Source of the DNA: Williamsia muralis
GTDB taxonomy: Bacteria > Actinomycetota > Actinomycetes > Mycobacteriales > Mycobacteriaceae
DNA: 64,000 nt
Direction: 5' to 3'
NCBI RefSeq assembly: GCF_002735905.1
Contig: NZ_PEBD01000010.1
Location: 1,550,001-1,614,000 of the forward strand
Shown here: piece after piece, positions 9,138-17,493 of the stretch
Numbering within the stretch: the stretch's first letter is position 1
Layout of the letters: every line of letters starts with the position of its first letter
Notes under the pieces: model-generated
Told to the model about the DNA's origin: nothing
The model's database searches: none
Seen by the model: only the letters and a program-made list of their open reading frames with translations
Position numbers and translations under genes: made by a program

Positions 9138-10153
9138 GCCCCGGGGAGGCACATGCTGTGAAGTCGAACATGTTGCGCCGCAGCTGGTCCGAGCATCGAT
9201 ATTTTTGGCTCGGAGCTATCGGGTCGGTGGTGCTGGTCTTGATCGTGGTGTCCACGTTCGCGATCTCGGAGTCGGGAATCGGTAAGCGGGAGTACACCGC
9301 CGACTTCTCCCAGGCCGGCGGTATCCGCCCCGGTGACAAGGTTCGCGTTGCCGGCATCGACGTGGGGGAGGTCTCGAAGACCACCTTGGCCGGCGACCAC
9401 GTCGCAGTGGCCATGGAGGTCGAGAAGGACGTCGAGGTGATGTCGGACGGTTCCGCCGAGATCAAGCTCTCGACGCTGCTCGGACAGCGTTACGTCGACA
9501 TCAAGGTCGGTGAATCGACGGCTCGACTCAGTGGCTTGAGGATCGCCCGCACCCAGGTGCCGTACGACCTGCAGGAGACCATCGAGCGTGGGACCCCGAT
9601 CCTGTCGGGGGTGAACGCCGAAAGCCTCAGCGACAGTGTGGATGCGCTGAACAAACAGTTGGCCGGCGCGCCGGGGATCACCCGCACCACGTTGGATTCC
9701 CTGACCGAGATGTCCAGGGTGATCAGCAACCGCAGTGATCAGATCAACCTGCTCATCAAGGACACCAATTCCGTCACCGAGATCGTCAACAGCAGCCAGT
9801 ATCAGCTGTCGGTGATCGTCGGTCAGGGCCAGCTGCTGGCTCAGAAGATCGCCACCCGGCAGCAATTGGTGATCAAGATGCTCGATGGCGTCGCGGACCT
9901 GTCGAACCAGATGTCAGCCATGGGCGCGGAGAACAACAATCAGTTCGCGCCCCTGATCGCCAACCTCAACACGATCTCGGAGGGTATGGAAAAGAACCGC
10001 GACAACCTCCGTCACATGCTCGAGGTCCTGCCGCTCACCGTCCGGGCGATCGCCAACACCACCGGATCCGGTCCTTACGCAATGGGTTACCTCCCGTGGG
10101 GCATCTTCCCCGACAACTGGCTCTGCGCGGCGAGGGTGGTCGACGGATGTTGA
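9134..10153 (+). CDS. mceC: MCE family protein MceC
   Basis: MCE protein with an anchor (about 28-48), an MCE domain (about 55-130; GDKVRVAGIDVGEVSKT, STLLGQRYVDIKVGE) and a helical tube region. Two starts are plausible: ATG 9134, which overlaps the mceB stop in an ATGA junction, and GTG 9158, which has a strong GGGGAGG (9143-9149) eight bases upstream. The second would remove eight residues; I report the first because of the overlap. Third subunit of the Mce complex. Ends with tryptophan-containing MGYLPWGIFPDNW, common at MceC C-termini. Confidence 0.87.
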   Translation: MSPGEAHAVKSNMLRRSWSEHRYFWLGAIGSVVLVLIVVSTFAISESGIGKREYTADFSQAGGIRPGDKVRVAGIDVGEVSKTTLAGDHVAVAMEVEKDVEVMSDGSAEIKLSTLLGQRYVDIKVGESTARLSGLRIARTQVPYDLQETIERGTPILSGVNAESLSDSVDALNKQLAGAPGITRTTLDSLTEMSRVISNRSDQINLLIKDTNSVTEIVNSSQYQLSVIVGQGQLLAQKIATRQQLVIKMLDGVADLSNQMSAMGAENNNQFAPLIANLNTISEGMEKNRDNLRHMLEVLPLTVRAIANTTGSGPYAMGYLPWGIFPDNWLCAARVVDGC

Positions 10154-11274
10154 GCACCCAGCATGTCTCGCGCCGGGGCGCGAGCACGATACGCCGCTCT
10201 GTGGTGATGACGGCTCTGCTCATCACCACCGCACTTCTCGGCACCGGATGCACGCTGATTCCCGCCGAATGGCGCCACGCAGCGGGCGAGTCGATCAAGC
10301 TGACCGCCTACTTCGACAGTGTGGCAGGGCTTTACAACGACAACGACGTGGATGTGTTGGGCATGCCCGTGGGTCGGGTCCTGTCGATCACGCCTCAGGG
10401 CGACCGGGTCAAAGTGGAGTTCACCGTCGACAATTCGATACCCATCCCGGCAGACGCCACCGCCGCCATCATCAACACCTCGTTGGTGACCACCCGCCAC
10501 ATCGAGTTGTCGCCCACGTACACCGAAGGTGCGAAGCTGGAAGACGGTGACACCGTGGCCAATGCAAAGAGCCCGGTGGAGATCGGAGAGCTCTTCGACA
10601 CCGTGGACAACCTCGTGGAGGAGTTCCAGGCAGACCCGGATGGCAGTGGACCGCTCGGCGACATGCTGACGATCTCGTCGGGGATCTTCGGCGGCAACGG
10701 CGAGCGGATGGCCGTTGCGCTCGAAGAACTCAACAAGGTCGCGCAAGTCGGCGTCGACAACGGGGATGCACTCGTCGAGATGATCAAGAAGATCTCGATT
10801 CTGACGACGGCGCTGGTAGACAACTATCCGAAGATGACGGCGTTCTCGTCGGCCATCACCCAGGTCTCGCAGATGCTGGGTGACCAGTCGCCGGGTCTGC
10901 AGGCAACCATGCAGGCGCTGAACCAGACATTGAACAACACCGCCACCTTCATGGAGGGGAACGTCAACGTCGTCGACAGCTCGATGGGCCGGCTCGCCGC
11001 ACTGATCAGCAATCTCAGTGACTACTCGCGTCAGCTGGTCGACACGATCGATGTCGCGCCGTTGGCTTTCGACAACTTGGCCAACTCGGTATCGGTGGAG
11101 CAGAGAGCGTGGCGCGCCCAGTTGCTGATCGACAAGTCGTTGCTCGACACCGAACTCCTGTCCACGTTCTGTGAAGCAATCAACTTGCAGGAAAACGGCT
11201 GCCGAACCGGCAAATTGAAGGATTTCGGCCCCGATCTGGGTGTGTTCTCGGCGCTGGTGGAGATGACAAAATGA
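10147..11274 (+). CDS. mceD: MCE family protein MceD, probable lipoprotein
   Basis: 375 residues from ATG 10147, which overlaps the mceC stop (10151-10153). The MCE domain (about 40-115; DNDVDVLGMPVGRVLSI, VTTRHIELSPTY) resembles MceD proteins. Unlike the usual MceD with a plain membrane anchor and long C-terminus, this one has a basic n-region, a hydrophobic stretch and LLGTGC, a permissible lipobox with the cysteine at about residue 35, and it ends shortly after the helical region. It would then be lipid-anchored on the outer face of the membrane, like MceE. Glycine at the -3 position is not ideal for a lipobox. Confidence 0.82.
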   Translation: MLSTQHVSRRGASTIRRSVVMTALLITTALLGTGCTLIPAEWRHAAGESIKLTAYFDSVAGLYNDNDVDVLGMPVGRVLSITPQGDRVKVEFTVDNSIPIPADATAAIINTSLVTTRHIELSPTYTEGAKLEDGDTVANAKSPVEIGELFDTVDNLVEEFQADPDGSGPLGDMLTISSGIFGGNGERMAVALEELNKVAQVGVDNGDALVEMIKKISILTTALVDNYPKMTAFSSAITQVSQMLGDQSPGLQATMQALNQTLNNTATFMEGNVNVVDSSMGRLAALISNLSDYSRQLVDTIDVAPLAFDNLANSVSVEQRAWRAQLLIDKSLLDTELLSTFCEAINLQENGCRTGKLKDFGPDLGVFSALVEMTK

Positions 11275-12386
11275 CGCACAGACGATCGGCGATGCAGGTC
11301 AGGGGAGCAGTGGTGGCGGGCCTGGCGGCGACGATGTTGCTGTCCGGTTGCGGCTCCATCCCCGGCCTGACGATCGACCAGATCCCGCTGCCGGCGCCGG
11401 GAGGGGTCGGTGACGGTTACGAGATCAAGGGTTCGTTCGGCAACGCGCTGAACCTGCCGTCGCAGGCAAAGGTGAAACTGAACGGCAACGACATCGGTCT
11501 GGTCGAATCGATTTCGGCGAACAACTACGCGGCCGACGTCACGATGAAGATCCGCAAAGACATCACGCTGCCGGTGGGCACCGGGGCCGAACTCCGTCAG
11601 GGCACACCTCTCGGTGACGTGTTCGTCGCGTTGAAGCCACCGGAAGGTGATGACACCCAAGGGTCCATGGCGCCCGGCGACGAACTGTCAGGCGAAACGT
11701 CCGAGGCCGCAACCGTCGAGGATCTGCTGGTCACCGCGACCGCATTCGTTGACGGTGGCTCCATCAAGAACCTGACCGAGATCATCAACGAGTTGTCGGA
11801 TGCGCTCGGCGGCAAGGCGCCGGAGCTGACCGGCGTGATCGAGGGCATGACCACAGGCATCAGCCGCCTCGCCCAGAACACCGTCGAGTTCGACACCGCA
11901 CTCGAATCGTTCAACGGACTGGCCGAAGACCTGTCGAACGGACGGGAACAGCTGGTCGCCTCCATCAACACGGTCGGCCCTGCACTGGACGTGGTCAACG
12001 GGCAGATCCCGGCACTGGTCACAACATTGGACAAGACCAGCACGGTCACCGATGCGCTCAACGATTTCCTCGACACCCAGACCGAGAACGCGGCGGAGAT
12101 GACCAACAACCTGCTGGTGGACATCGATGCCCTGGGCGAAGCCGTCGGAGAACTCGGTCCGTTGGCCGACAAGCTACGTGTCCTCACTCCGAAGTGGGTC
12201 GACGCCACCCCAGGCACGGCGGCCACCGTGAGCGCCAGGCTCTGGTATCTGTCACCAGGATTCGGTTTCGACTCGGGTAGCCGGCTACCGGAGATGGAGG
12301 ATTTCAATCAGGGTGTCAACAGCTTGAACCAGACGCTCACCCGAGTTCTCGCCCGGCTCACCGGAACCCGCGGATGTTGTGGGTGA
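11271..12386 (+). CDS. mceE: MCE family lipoprotein MceE
   Basis: 371 residues. A signal peptide with the lipobox LLSGC (cysteine at about 27) marks a lipoprotein, the usual state of MceE (LprK-type). The MCE domain follows (about 50-125; KVKLNGNDIGLVESI, LRQGTPLGDVFVALKPP), then a long helical region and a tail ending GTRGCCG. The start overlaps the mceD stop in an ATGA junction at 11271-11274. Fifth subunit of the Mce tunnel. Confidence 0.9.
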   Translation: MTHRRSAMQVRGAVVAGLAATMLLSGCGSIPGLTIDQIPLPAPGGVGDGYEIKGSFGNALNLPSQAKVKLNGNDIGLVESISANNYAADVTMKIRKDITLPVGTGAELRQGTPLGDVFVALKPPEGDDTQGSMAPGDELSGETSEAATVEDLLVTATAFVDGGSIKNLTEIINELSDALGGKAPELTGVIEGMTTGISRLAQNTVEFDTALESFNGLAEDLSNGREQLVASINTVGPALDVVNGQIPALVTTLDKTSTVTDALNDFLDTQTENAAEMTNNLLVDIDALGEAVGELGPLADKLRVLTPKWVDATPGTAATVSARLWYLSPGFGFDSGSRLPEMEDFNQGVNSLNQTLTRVLARLTGTRGCCG

Positions 12387-12393
12387 GGGGACG

Positions 12394-13551
12394 ATGATGA
12401 CATTTCTCCGTACTCACCGGATCCTGCTGTCCAACCTCGCCTTGATCCTGGTGATGGTGATCGGGTTCGGCTATCTCACGCTGGGTGTGCTTCGCTGGCG
12501 TCCGTTCGACGACAGTTATTCGCTCACAGTCGAATTCGCGAACTCCGGAGGTGTTCAGGAGACTTCCGAGGTCACGCTCCGGGGCTCGCGGATCGGTGAG
12601 GTGGACACTGTTCGGGTCACCCCGGCCTCTGTCGAGGTGAAGGTAACGATCGACAGCAAGTACAAGATCAACACCGATTCCGAGGTAAAGGCACTCGGGC
12701 TCTCGGCGGTCGGCGAGCAGTACGTCGACTTTCAGCCCCCCACCTCTGACGGCCCGTACTTCTCGAACGGCGACAAGATCTCGTCGGTTCAGACCTCGTC
12801 GACGGTTGCTTTCCCGAAATTGCTCGAGTCGACGGTCGGAGTGGTCAAACAGATCGATCCGGTCAAGCTGAAGACGACGATCGACGAACTCGACATCGCA
12901 CTCGACGCCGGTGGCAAGAACCAGCTCCGCGCCTTGTTCAACAGCGGCGGCGTGATCTTCGCTGACCTCTACCGTGTGCTGCCCGAGACGGTCACGTTGA
13001 TCCAGAACACCGGCACCATCCTGGAGACCACAGCAGACATTCAGCCCGATCTCGGCCGGCTCACCGGCGGGATGAGCGGGCTTATCGACGCCCTGGTGGC
13101 CTCGGACAACGAACTGCGTACGTTCCTCGGTACCGGGCCGGCGCGGCTGACGACACTGGCGGGCTCACTCAATCAACTGCAGGATCCGCTGACCGATGTG
13201 CTCAAACAGTTCCTCGACATCGCCCAGCAAGGCGCGCTCCGTGCTCCCGCGATGGTGAACCTGCTCCCGTCGATCCGTGATGGTGCCACCACCGCGCAGG
13301 CGATGTTCCACGACGGAGCGTGGTGGGCTTTCGGCTCGATCTATCCGCGGCCGTATTGCGAGTACCCGACGATGCCGCAGCGGCCGACCCAGATCCTGGA
13401 GAGCTCGGTTCCGGTGAATATGTACTGTGTCACCGAAGATCCGACTCAGCAGATCAGGGGAGCCGCGAACGCACCACGGCCGCCGGGCGACGACACCGCC
13501 GGGCCACCGCCCAACATGGACCCCAACGCGCGCACCGCTCCGCTGGGCTGA
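12394..13551 (+). CDS. mceF: MCE family protein MceF
   Basis: About 385 residues: an anchor (about 12-32, SNLALILVMVIGFGYLTLG), an MCE domain (about 40-120; VTLRGSRIGEVDTVRV, LSAVGEQYVDFQPP), a helical region, and a Pro-rich disordered C-terminus after the conserved-type segment SIYPRPYCEYPTMPQRP. Starts at ATG 12394 or ATG 12397 follow AGGGG (12386-12390); an upstream in-frame GTG at 12379 overlaps mceE and is less likely. Last of the six Mce proteins, completing an A-F set. Confidence 0.88.
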   Translation: MMTFLRTHRILLSNLALILVMVIGFGYLTLGVLRWRPFDDSYSLTVEFANSGGVQETSEVTLRGSRIGEVDTVRVTPASVEVKVTIDSKYKINTDSEVKALGLSAVGEQYVDFQPPTSDGPYFSNGDKISSVQTSSTVAFPKLLESTVGVVKQIDPVKLKTTIDELDIALDAGGKNQLRALFNSGGVIFADLYRVLPETVTLIQNTGTILETTADIQPDLGRLTGGMSGLIDALVASDNELRTFLGTGPARLTTLAGSLNQLQDPLTDVLKQFLDIAQQGALRAPAMVNLLPSIRDGATTAQAMFHDGAWWAFGSIYPRPYCEYPTMPQRPTQILESSVPVNMYCVTEDPTQQIRGAANAPRPPGDDTAGPPPNMDPNARTAPLG

Positions 13552-13624
13552 CAGCCGACCGCTTCACGGTCCCGGCAGATGCCGTCACCGTTCTCGAGAC
13601 CTGTTGTGAGGTAGAAACGCCGTT

Positions 13625-14461
13625 ATGGCAGACAAAGATGTATCAACGCCCACCGGCGACGGCGATGACGCCGACACACCGTCGGCGAAGAGGGTGCCAT
13701 CGGGCAAGTCCCGCCGGGCGAAGCCGGTTGTCGCCGAGTCCACCGCCGGAACATCGGGATCGGCCGCGTCGTCGTCCGCGAAGAGTTCTGCCGCCTCCTC
13801 CGCGGCGTCGACCGGAGCGGACACCAAGCAGGCCAGGCAGATAACCATCAGTGTCTCGGCAATCGGCAAGGTGGCAGCCGGAGCATTGCTGATCGCCCTG
13901 ATCGCGGTGACGGTGTTCTTCGGGCTGAAGTGGAAATCCGACCAAGACAAGATCGCGGCGGCCGAAGATGCCAAACAGGCCTCCGACTACTTCGTCACCC
14001 AGTTGCTCAACTCCATGAACACCACCACCGCGGGCGAGTACGTCGACACGATGTCACCGCTGACCACCGGTCAGTTCAGGGACAACCTGCTCAAGGAGCG
14101 GGAGAAGACCCAGGCCGACATCACGCAGATGCAGTTGAAGATCACGCCGTCGATCTGGTCGTCGGGTGTGGTGTCGGCCGAAGGGGATACGGCGACCACA
14201 CTGATCATCGCCGAGATCACCGGAACCAGCAGCGTTGCCACCACACCGGTGACCAACGTCGGCATGTTCCGTCTGACGTTGGAGAAGCACGACGGTAAAT
14301 GGCTGGTGTCCCAGATGGATCCGGGTCCGTCCAGCTCAGGTGCGGGATCGGCGGATTCGGGAGCACCGGTTGATCCGAATGCTCCCGCGGATCCGAACGC
14401 TTCGGTCGTGCCGAATGCACCGGTGGAGCCGGCGCCGGTGACCCCGGCGCCCGTCGGCTGA
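13625..14461 (+). CDS. Mce-associated membrane protein
   Basis: 278 residues with three zones: a disordered Ser/Ala/Lys-rich N-terminus (1-75), one membrane segment (about 82-100, AAGALLIALIAVTVFFGLKW) and an outer domain (about 110-235) of the SnoaL/NTF2-like Mce-associated (Mam/Mas) type, then a Pro-Asn-Ala-rich tail with repeats of the kind DPNAP. Such genes follow mceF in most actinobacterial mce operons and are thought to stabilise or assist the complex. It lies 73 bases after mceF and is presumably cotranscribed. Function is inferred from position and architecture. Confidence 0.8.
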   Translation: MADKDVSTPTGDGDDADTPSAKRVPSGKSRRAKPVVAESTAGTSGSAASSSAKSSAASSAASTGADTKQARQITISVSAIGKVAAGALLIALIAVTVFFGLKWKSDQDKIAAAEDAKQASDYFVTQLLNSMNTTTAGEYVDTMSPLTTGQFRDNLLKEREKTQADITQMQLKITPSIWSSGVVSAEGDTATTLIIAEITGTSSVATTPVTNVGMFRLTLEKHDGKWLVSQMDPGPSSSGAGSADSGAPVDPNAPADPNASVVPNAPVEPAPVTPAPVG

Positions 14462-14462
14462 C

Positions 14463-14478
14463 CGCTGATCGTCCAGCG
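14463..14478. terminator. Weak hairpin between convergent mce and ABC operons
   Basis: CGCTG (14463-14467) pairs with CAGCG (14474-14478) across a six-base loop. It fills the 17-base gap between the two convergent stops. Only five base pairs and no T-run, so low confidence. Confidence 0.25.
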
Positions 14479-15588
14479 CTAGAGGCTGATCCGCTCGCCG
14501 GTCTCGGGATGGAACAGGTGCACCTTTCCGCTGTTCTGCCGCAGCCGGACCGCTTCGCCCAGCTTCGCAGGTGACCGCTGGCCCGATCGTGCCACCAGTG
14601 TCAGCGGCCCGCCCTCGAGACTTCTGACATGCGGGTCGTCGAGCGTGGCGTACACGTACGTCTCGCTGCCCAGTTCTTCCATGAGCGCCACCGTCACACC
14701 GAGTCCGTCGCCAGCGTCGCCGAGGGAGAGTTCTTCGGGTCGAATGCCTACGGTGACCTCCTGCAGACCGGACTTCTCGATCAGCGTGGTCGAGTCCGCG
14801 TCGAGGTCGATTCTGGACCCGGCGACGGTCACTGCACCGTCGCGCACCGGCGCGGTGAACAGGTTCATCGCGGGCGACCCGATGAAGCCGGCGACAAATG
14901 CGTTCTTCGGTCGGTCGTAGAGCTCTGTCGGTGTGCTGAACTGCTGCAGCACACCGTTTTTGAGCACCGCAACGCGGTCACCCATGGTCATGGCCTCCAC
15001 CTGGTCGTGGGTGACGTAGACGGTGGTGGTGCCGAGTCGTCGCTGCAACGCGGCGATTTGGGTGCGGGTCTGCACGCGCAACTTCGCATCGAGGTTCGAC
15101 AGAGGTTCGTCCATGCAGAACACCTGCGGTTCGCGGACGATGGCCCGACCCATCGCCACCCGCTGGCGCTGGCCGCCGGACAGCTTGCCCGGCTTGCGGT
15201 CGAGGTAGTCGGTGAGGTCGAGGACCTTGGCGGCCTCGGCGACCTTGCGCTTGCGTTCCTCGAGCCCGACACCGCGCATCTTCAGCGCGAAGCCCATGTT
15301 CTCGCCGACAGTCTTGTTCGGGTAGAGCGCATAGTTCTGGAAGACCATGGCGATGTCACGGTCTTTGGGGGCCACACCGACCATGTTGTTGCCGCCGATC
15401 TTGATCGCCCCGCTGTCGATCTCCTCGAGACCGGCGAGCATGCGCAGGGCGGTGGACTTACCTGAACCCGAGGGGCCGACGAGGACAACGAACTCGCCGT
15501 CTTCGATGTCGAGGTTGAGTGAGTCGACGGCCAGTGAATCGGCGCCCGGGTAGACGCAGCAGGCGTTTTCGTAGCTGATGGTTGCCAT
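14479..15588 (-). CDS. Sugar/polyol ABC transporter ATP-binding protein (MalK/UgpC/SmoK type)
   Basis: 369-residue ATPase: Walker A GPSGSGKST (38-46), signature LSGGQRQRVAMGRA (about 136-149), Walker B VFCMDEPLSNLD, switch histidine in YVTHDQVEAM, and a C-terminal TOBE-type regulatory domain (about 240-369). It energises carbohydrate import with the two permeases and binding protein encoded upstream on the same strand. ATG 15588 follows AGGAG. It is separated from the second permease gene by 60 bases holding a small hairpin. The polyol dehydrogenases nearby suggest an alditol substrate (SmoK/MtlK analogue), but ATPases of this class can serve several importers. Confidence 0.9.
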   Translation of the reverse strand: MATISYENACCVYPGADSLAVDSLNLDIEDGEFVVLVGPSGSGKSTALRMLAGLEEIDSGAIKIGGNNMVGVAPKDRDIAMVFQNYALYPNKTVGENMGFALKMRGVGLEERKRKVAEAAKVLDLTDYLDRKPGKLSGGQRQRVAMGRAIVREPQVFCMDEPLSNLDAKLRVQTRTQIAALQRRLGTTTVYVTHDQVEAMTMGDRVAVLKNGVLQQFSTPTELYDRPKNAFVAGFIGSPAMNLFTAPVRDGAVTVAGSRIDLDADSTTLIEKSGLQEVTVGIRPEELSLGDAGDGLGVTVALMEELGSETYVYATLDDPHVRSLEGGPLTLVARSGQRSPAKLGEAVRLRQNSGKVHLFHPETGERISL

Positions 15589-15614
15589 TGTGTGCTCCTG
15601 TTTATTTGATGGCC

Positions 15615-15627
15615 CGGGCGAAGCCCG
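15615..15627 (-). promoter_or_regulatory. Intercistronic stem-loop before the ABC ATPase gene
   Basis: CGGGC (15615-15619), loop GAA, GCCCG (15623-15627). It lies in the 60-base gap between the permease stop and the ATPase start. A stem here could stabilise the upstream mRNA or lower read-through so that less ATPase is made than permease. Confidence 0.35.
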
Positions 15628-15648
15628 AATGATGTGCTCTGCCGAAGC

Positions 15649-16524
15649 TCACTTGATGGCTCCGAAGGAGAGGCCGCGGACGAGTTTGTTCTGAGCGATC
15701 CAGCCGCAGATGACCACCGGCAGAGCGGCTATCACCGAGGCGGCGGACAGCTGGGCCCAGAAGAGCCCCTGTCCTGACATGAACCCGGTGAGGGCCACCG
15801 GCATCGTCTGGGCGTTGACGGCCGTCATGTTCACCGCGAAGAAGAACTCGTTCCACGAGAAGATGACGCAGATCAGTGCGGTGGCCGCGATTCCGGGAGA
15901 GATCAGCGGAAGGATTACCTCACGAACCGAGGTCCAGAGACTGGCACCGTCGATCTCGGCGGCCTCCAACAGTTCGCTGGGTACCTCGAGGAAGAACGAC
16001 CGCATCATCCACACCGCGATCGGCAGGTTCATCGAGGTGTACAGGACGATGAGTGTCCAGACGTTGTCGAGCATCCCGATCTGGCCCACGATGACGTACA
16101 GCGGGATGATGACGGCGACCACGGGAAGCATCTTGGTGCTGATGAAGAAGAACAGGGCATCGCTCGTCTTCTTCACCGGCCGCAGCGAGAGTGCAAACGC
16201 GGCTGGGATGCCCAGCAGCAGAACGATGATCGTCGACACCGTCGTCACGAACAGTGAGTTCAGCAGCGCGGTCCCGACGCCCGCGTCGAAGACCGCCTTG
16301 AATTGGTCGAGCGTCGGGGTGAATAAGAACGTCGGGGGATTGGTTGCCGCATCGCTCTCCTGCTTGAACGCGGTGAGCACCATCCAGGCGACCGGAAAGA
16401 AGAACCCGATGGCGATGATCCAGGTGAAGGCGGTCAGCAGACTCCCGCCTCGATTGCGCCGCTTCTTGATGTCCTTGATGTCGGTATGTGCTTGTGTCGG
16501 TGTGTTGTTCACTGCGGTGGACAT
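15649..16524 (-). CDS. Carbohydrate/polyol ABC transporter permease (MalG/SmoG type)
   Basis: 291 residues from ATG 16524. Six membrane segments and the binding-protein-dependent permease EAA loop (EAAEIDGASLWTSVREVILPL, about residues 188-208; shown pieces EAAEIDGAS and VILPL) that docks on the ATPase. N-terminus is hydrophilic (1-25). The ATG overlaps the stop of the first permease gene in a one-base junction (16524), so the pair is translationally coupled. It imports sugar or sugar alcohol together with its neighbours. The CUT1 family assignment is firm; the substrate is inferred from context. Confidence 0.9.
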   Translation of the reverse strand: MSTAVNNTPTQAHTDIKDIKKRRNRGGSLLTAFTWIIAIGFFFPVAWMVLTAFKQESDAATNPPTFLFTPTLDQFKAVFDAGVGTALLNSLFVTTVSTIIVLLLGIPAAFALSLRPVKKTSDALFFFISTKMLPVVAVIIPLYVIVGQIGMLDNVWTLIVLYTSMNLPIAVWMMRSFFLEVPSELLEAAEIDGASLWTSVREVILPLISPGIAATALICVIFSWNEFFFAVNMTAVNAQTMPVALTGFMSGQGLFWAQLSAASVIAALPVVICGWIAQNKLVRGLSFGAIK

Positions 16525-17489
16525 CAGGCTGCCTCCTCTTTTCCGCTGAAACTCTTGAAGATCAGGCGAAGGGCGAGGCTCGACAAGATGATGGTCGCAA
16601 TCACGGTGACCACGCCCATCGCGGCCGCCTGTCCGACATCGAAACCGAGGAACGCGCGTTGGTAGATGTAGAAGGGCAAGTTCGAACTGGCGACGCCCGG
16701 ACCTCCTGAGGTCATCATGTACACGGCGTCGAAGGTGTTGACCAGGTAGATGGCTCCGAGGACAGATCCCAGTTCGATGAACCTGCGCAGGTGGGGCAGC
16801 GTCAGTTCCCGGAACAGCCGAAAGCTGGTGGCGCCGTCGACGCGGGCGGCCTCCTGGATGTCCTTCGGCATCGACTGCAGGCCGGCCAGGATCAGCAACA
16901 TCATGAAAGGTGTCCACTGCCAGACCAGTTCGGCCATCACACTGGCGAGTGGGAACTCGCTGAGCCAGTCGACGTCGCCGAGACCGAACGGGCTCAGCGC
17001 CCAGTTGACCAGTCCGTTGGTGGGGGAGAGCAGGCTCGTCTTCCACAGCAGCGCGGCCGCCACCGGGGTGACCAGGAACGGGGTGATCAATAACGTGCGG
17101 ACAATGCTGCGCCCGATGAACTTGCGGTCGAGGAGGATGGCGAAGAACAAGCCGAGCAGAACCGAGATGACAACGGTCCCGACGATGAGGATCACCGTGT
17201 TGAGTGCCACCGTCCGGAACTGGCTGTCGGTGAAGACATCGACATAGTTGTTGAGCCAGTTGAACTCCCGAGACCCGGGACGGACCAGGTTCCATGACTG
17301 GGTGGAGTAGTACAGCGTCACGATGAAGGGGATCTGCGTGACGATTATCATGAATATCAACGCCGGTAGCAGCGGCCCCCGTCGTCGCCATCCCTCGGCG
17401 CGCGAGATCCTGTCCCGTTTGGACGTTATCGACGGCGGCGCGGAACCCGGATCGGGCTCGGTGCCTCGCTCTGCGAGTGCGGTGGCCAT
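16524..17489 (-). CDS. Carbohydrate/polyol ABC transporter permease (MalF/SmoF type)
   Basis: 321 residues with six membrane segments and the EAA loop EAARVDGATSFRLFRELTLP (about 213-232), which contacts the ATPase. A charged N-terminal tail (1-40) precedes the first membrane segment near 42. Lies four bases after the binding-protein gene and overlaps the next permease by one base. First membrane subunit of the CUT1-type importer. Confidence 0.9.
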   Translation of the reverse strand: MATALAERGTEPDPGSAPPSITSKRDRISRAEGWRRRGPLLPALIFMIIVTQIPFIVTLYYSTQSWNLVRPGSREFNWLNNYVDVFTDSQFRTVALNTVILIVGTVVISVLLGLFFAILLDRKFIGRSIVRTLLITPFLVTPVAAALLWKTSLLSPTNGLVNWALSPFGLGDVDWLSEFPLASVMAELVWQWTPFMMLLILAGLQSMPKDIQEAARVDGATSFRLFRELTLPHLRRFIELGSVLGAIYLVNTFDAVYMMTSGGPGVASSNLPFYIYQRAFLGFDVGQAAAMGVVTVIATIILSSLALRLIFKSFSGKEEAA

Positions 17490-17493
17490 GTCC

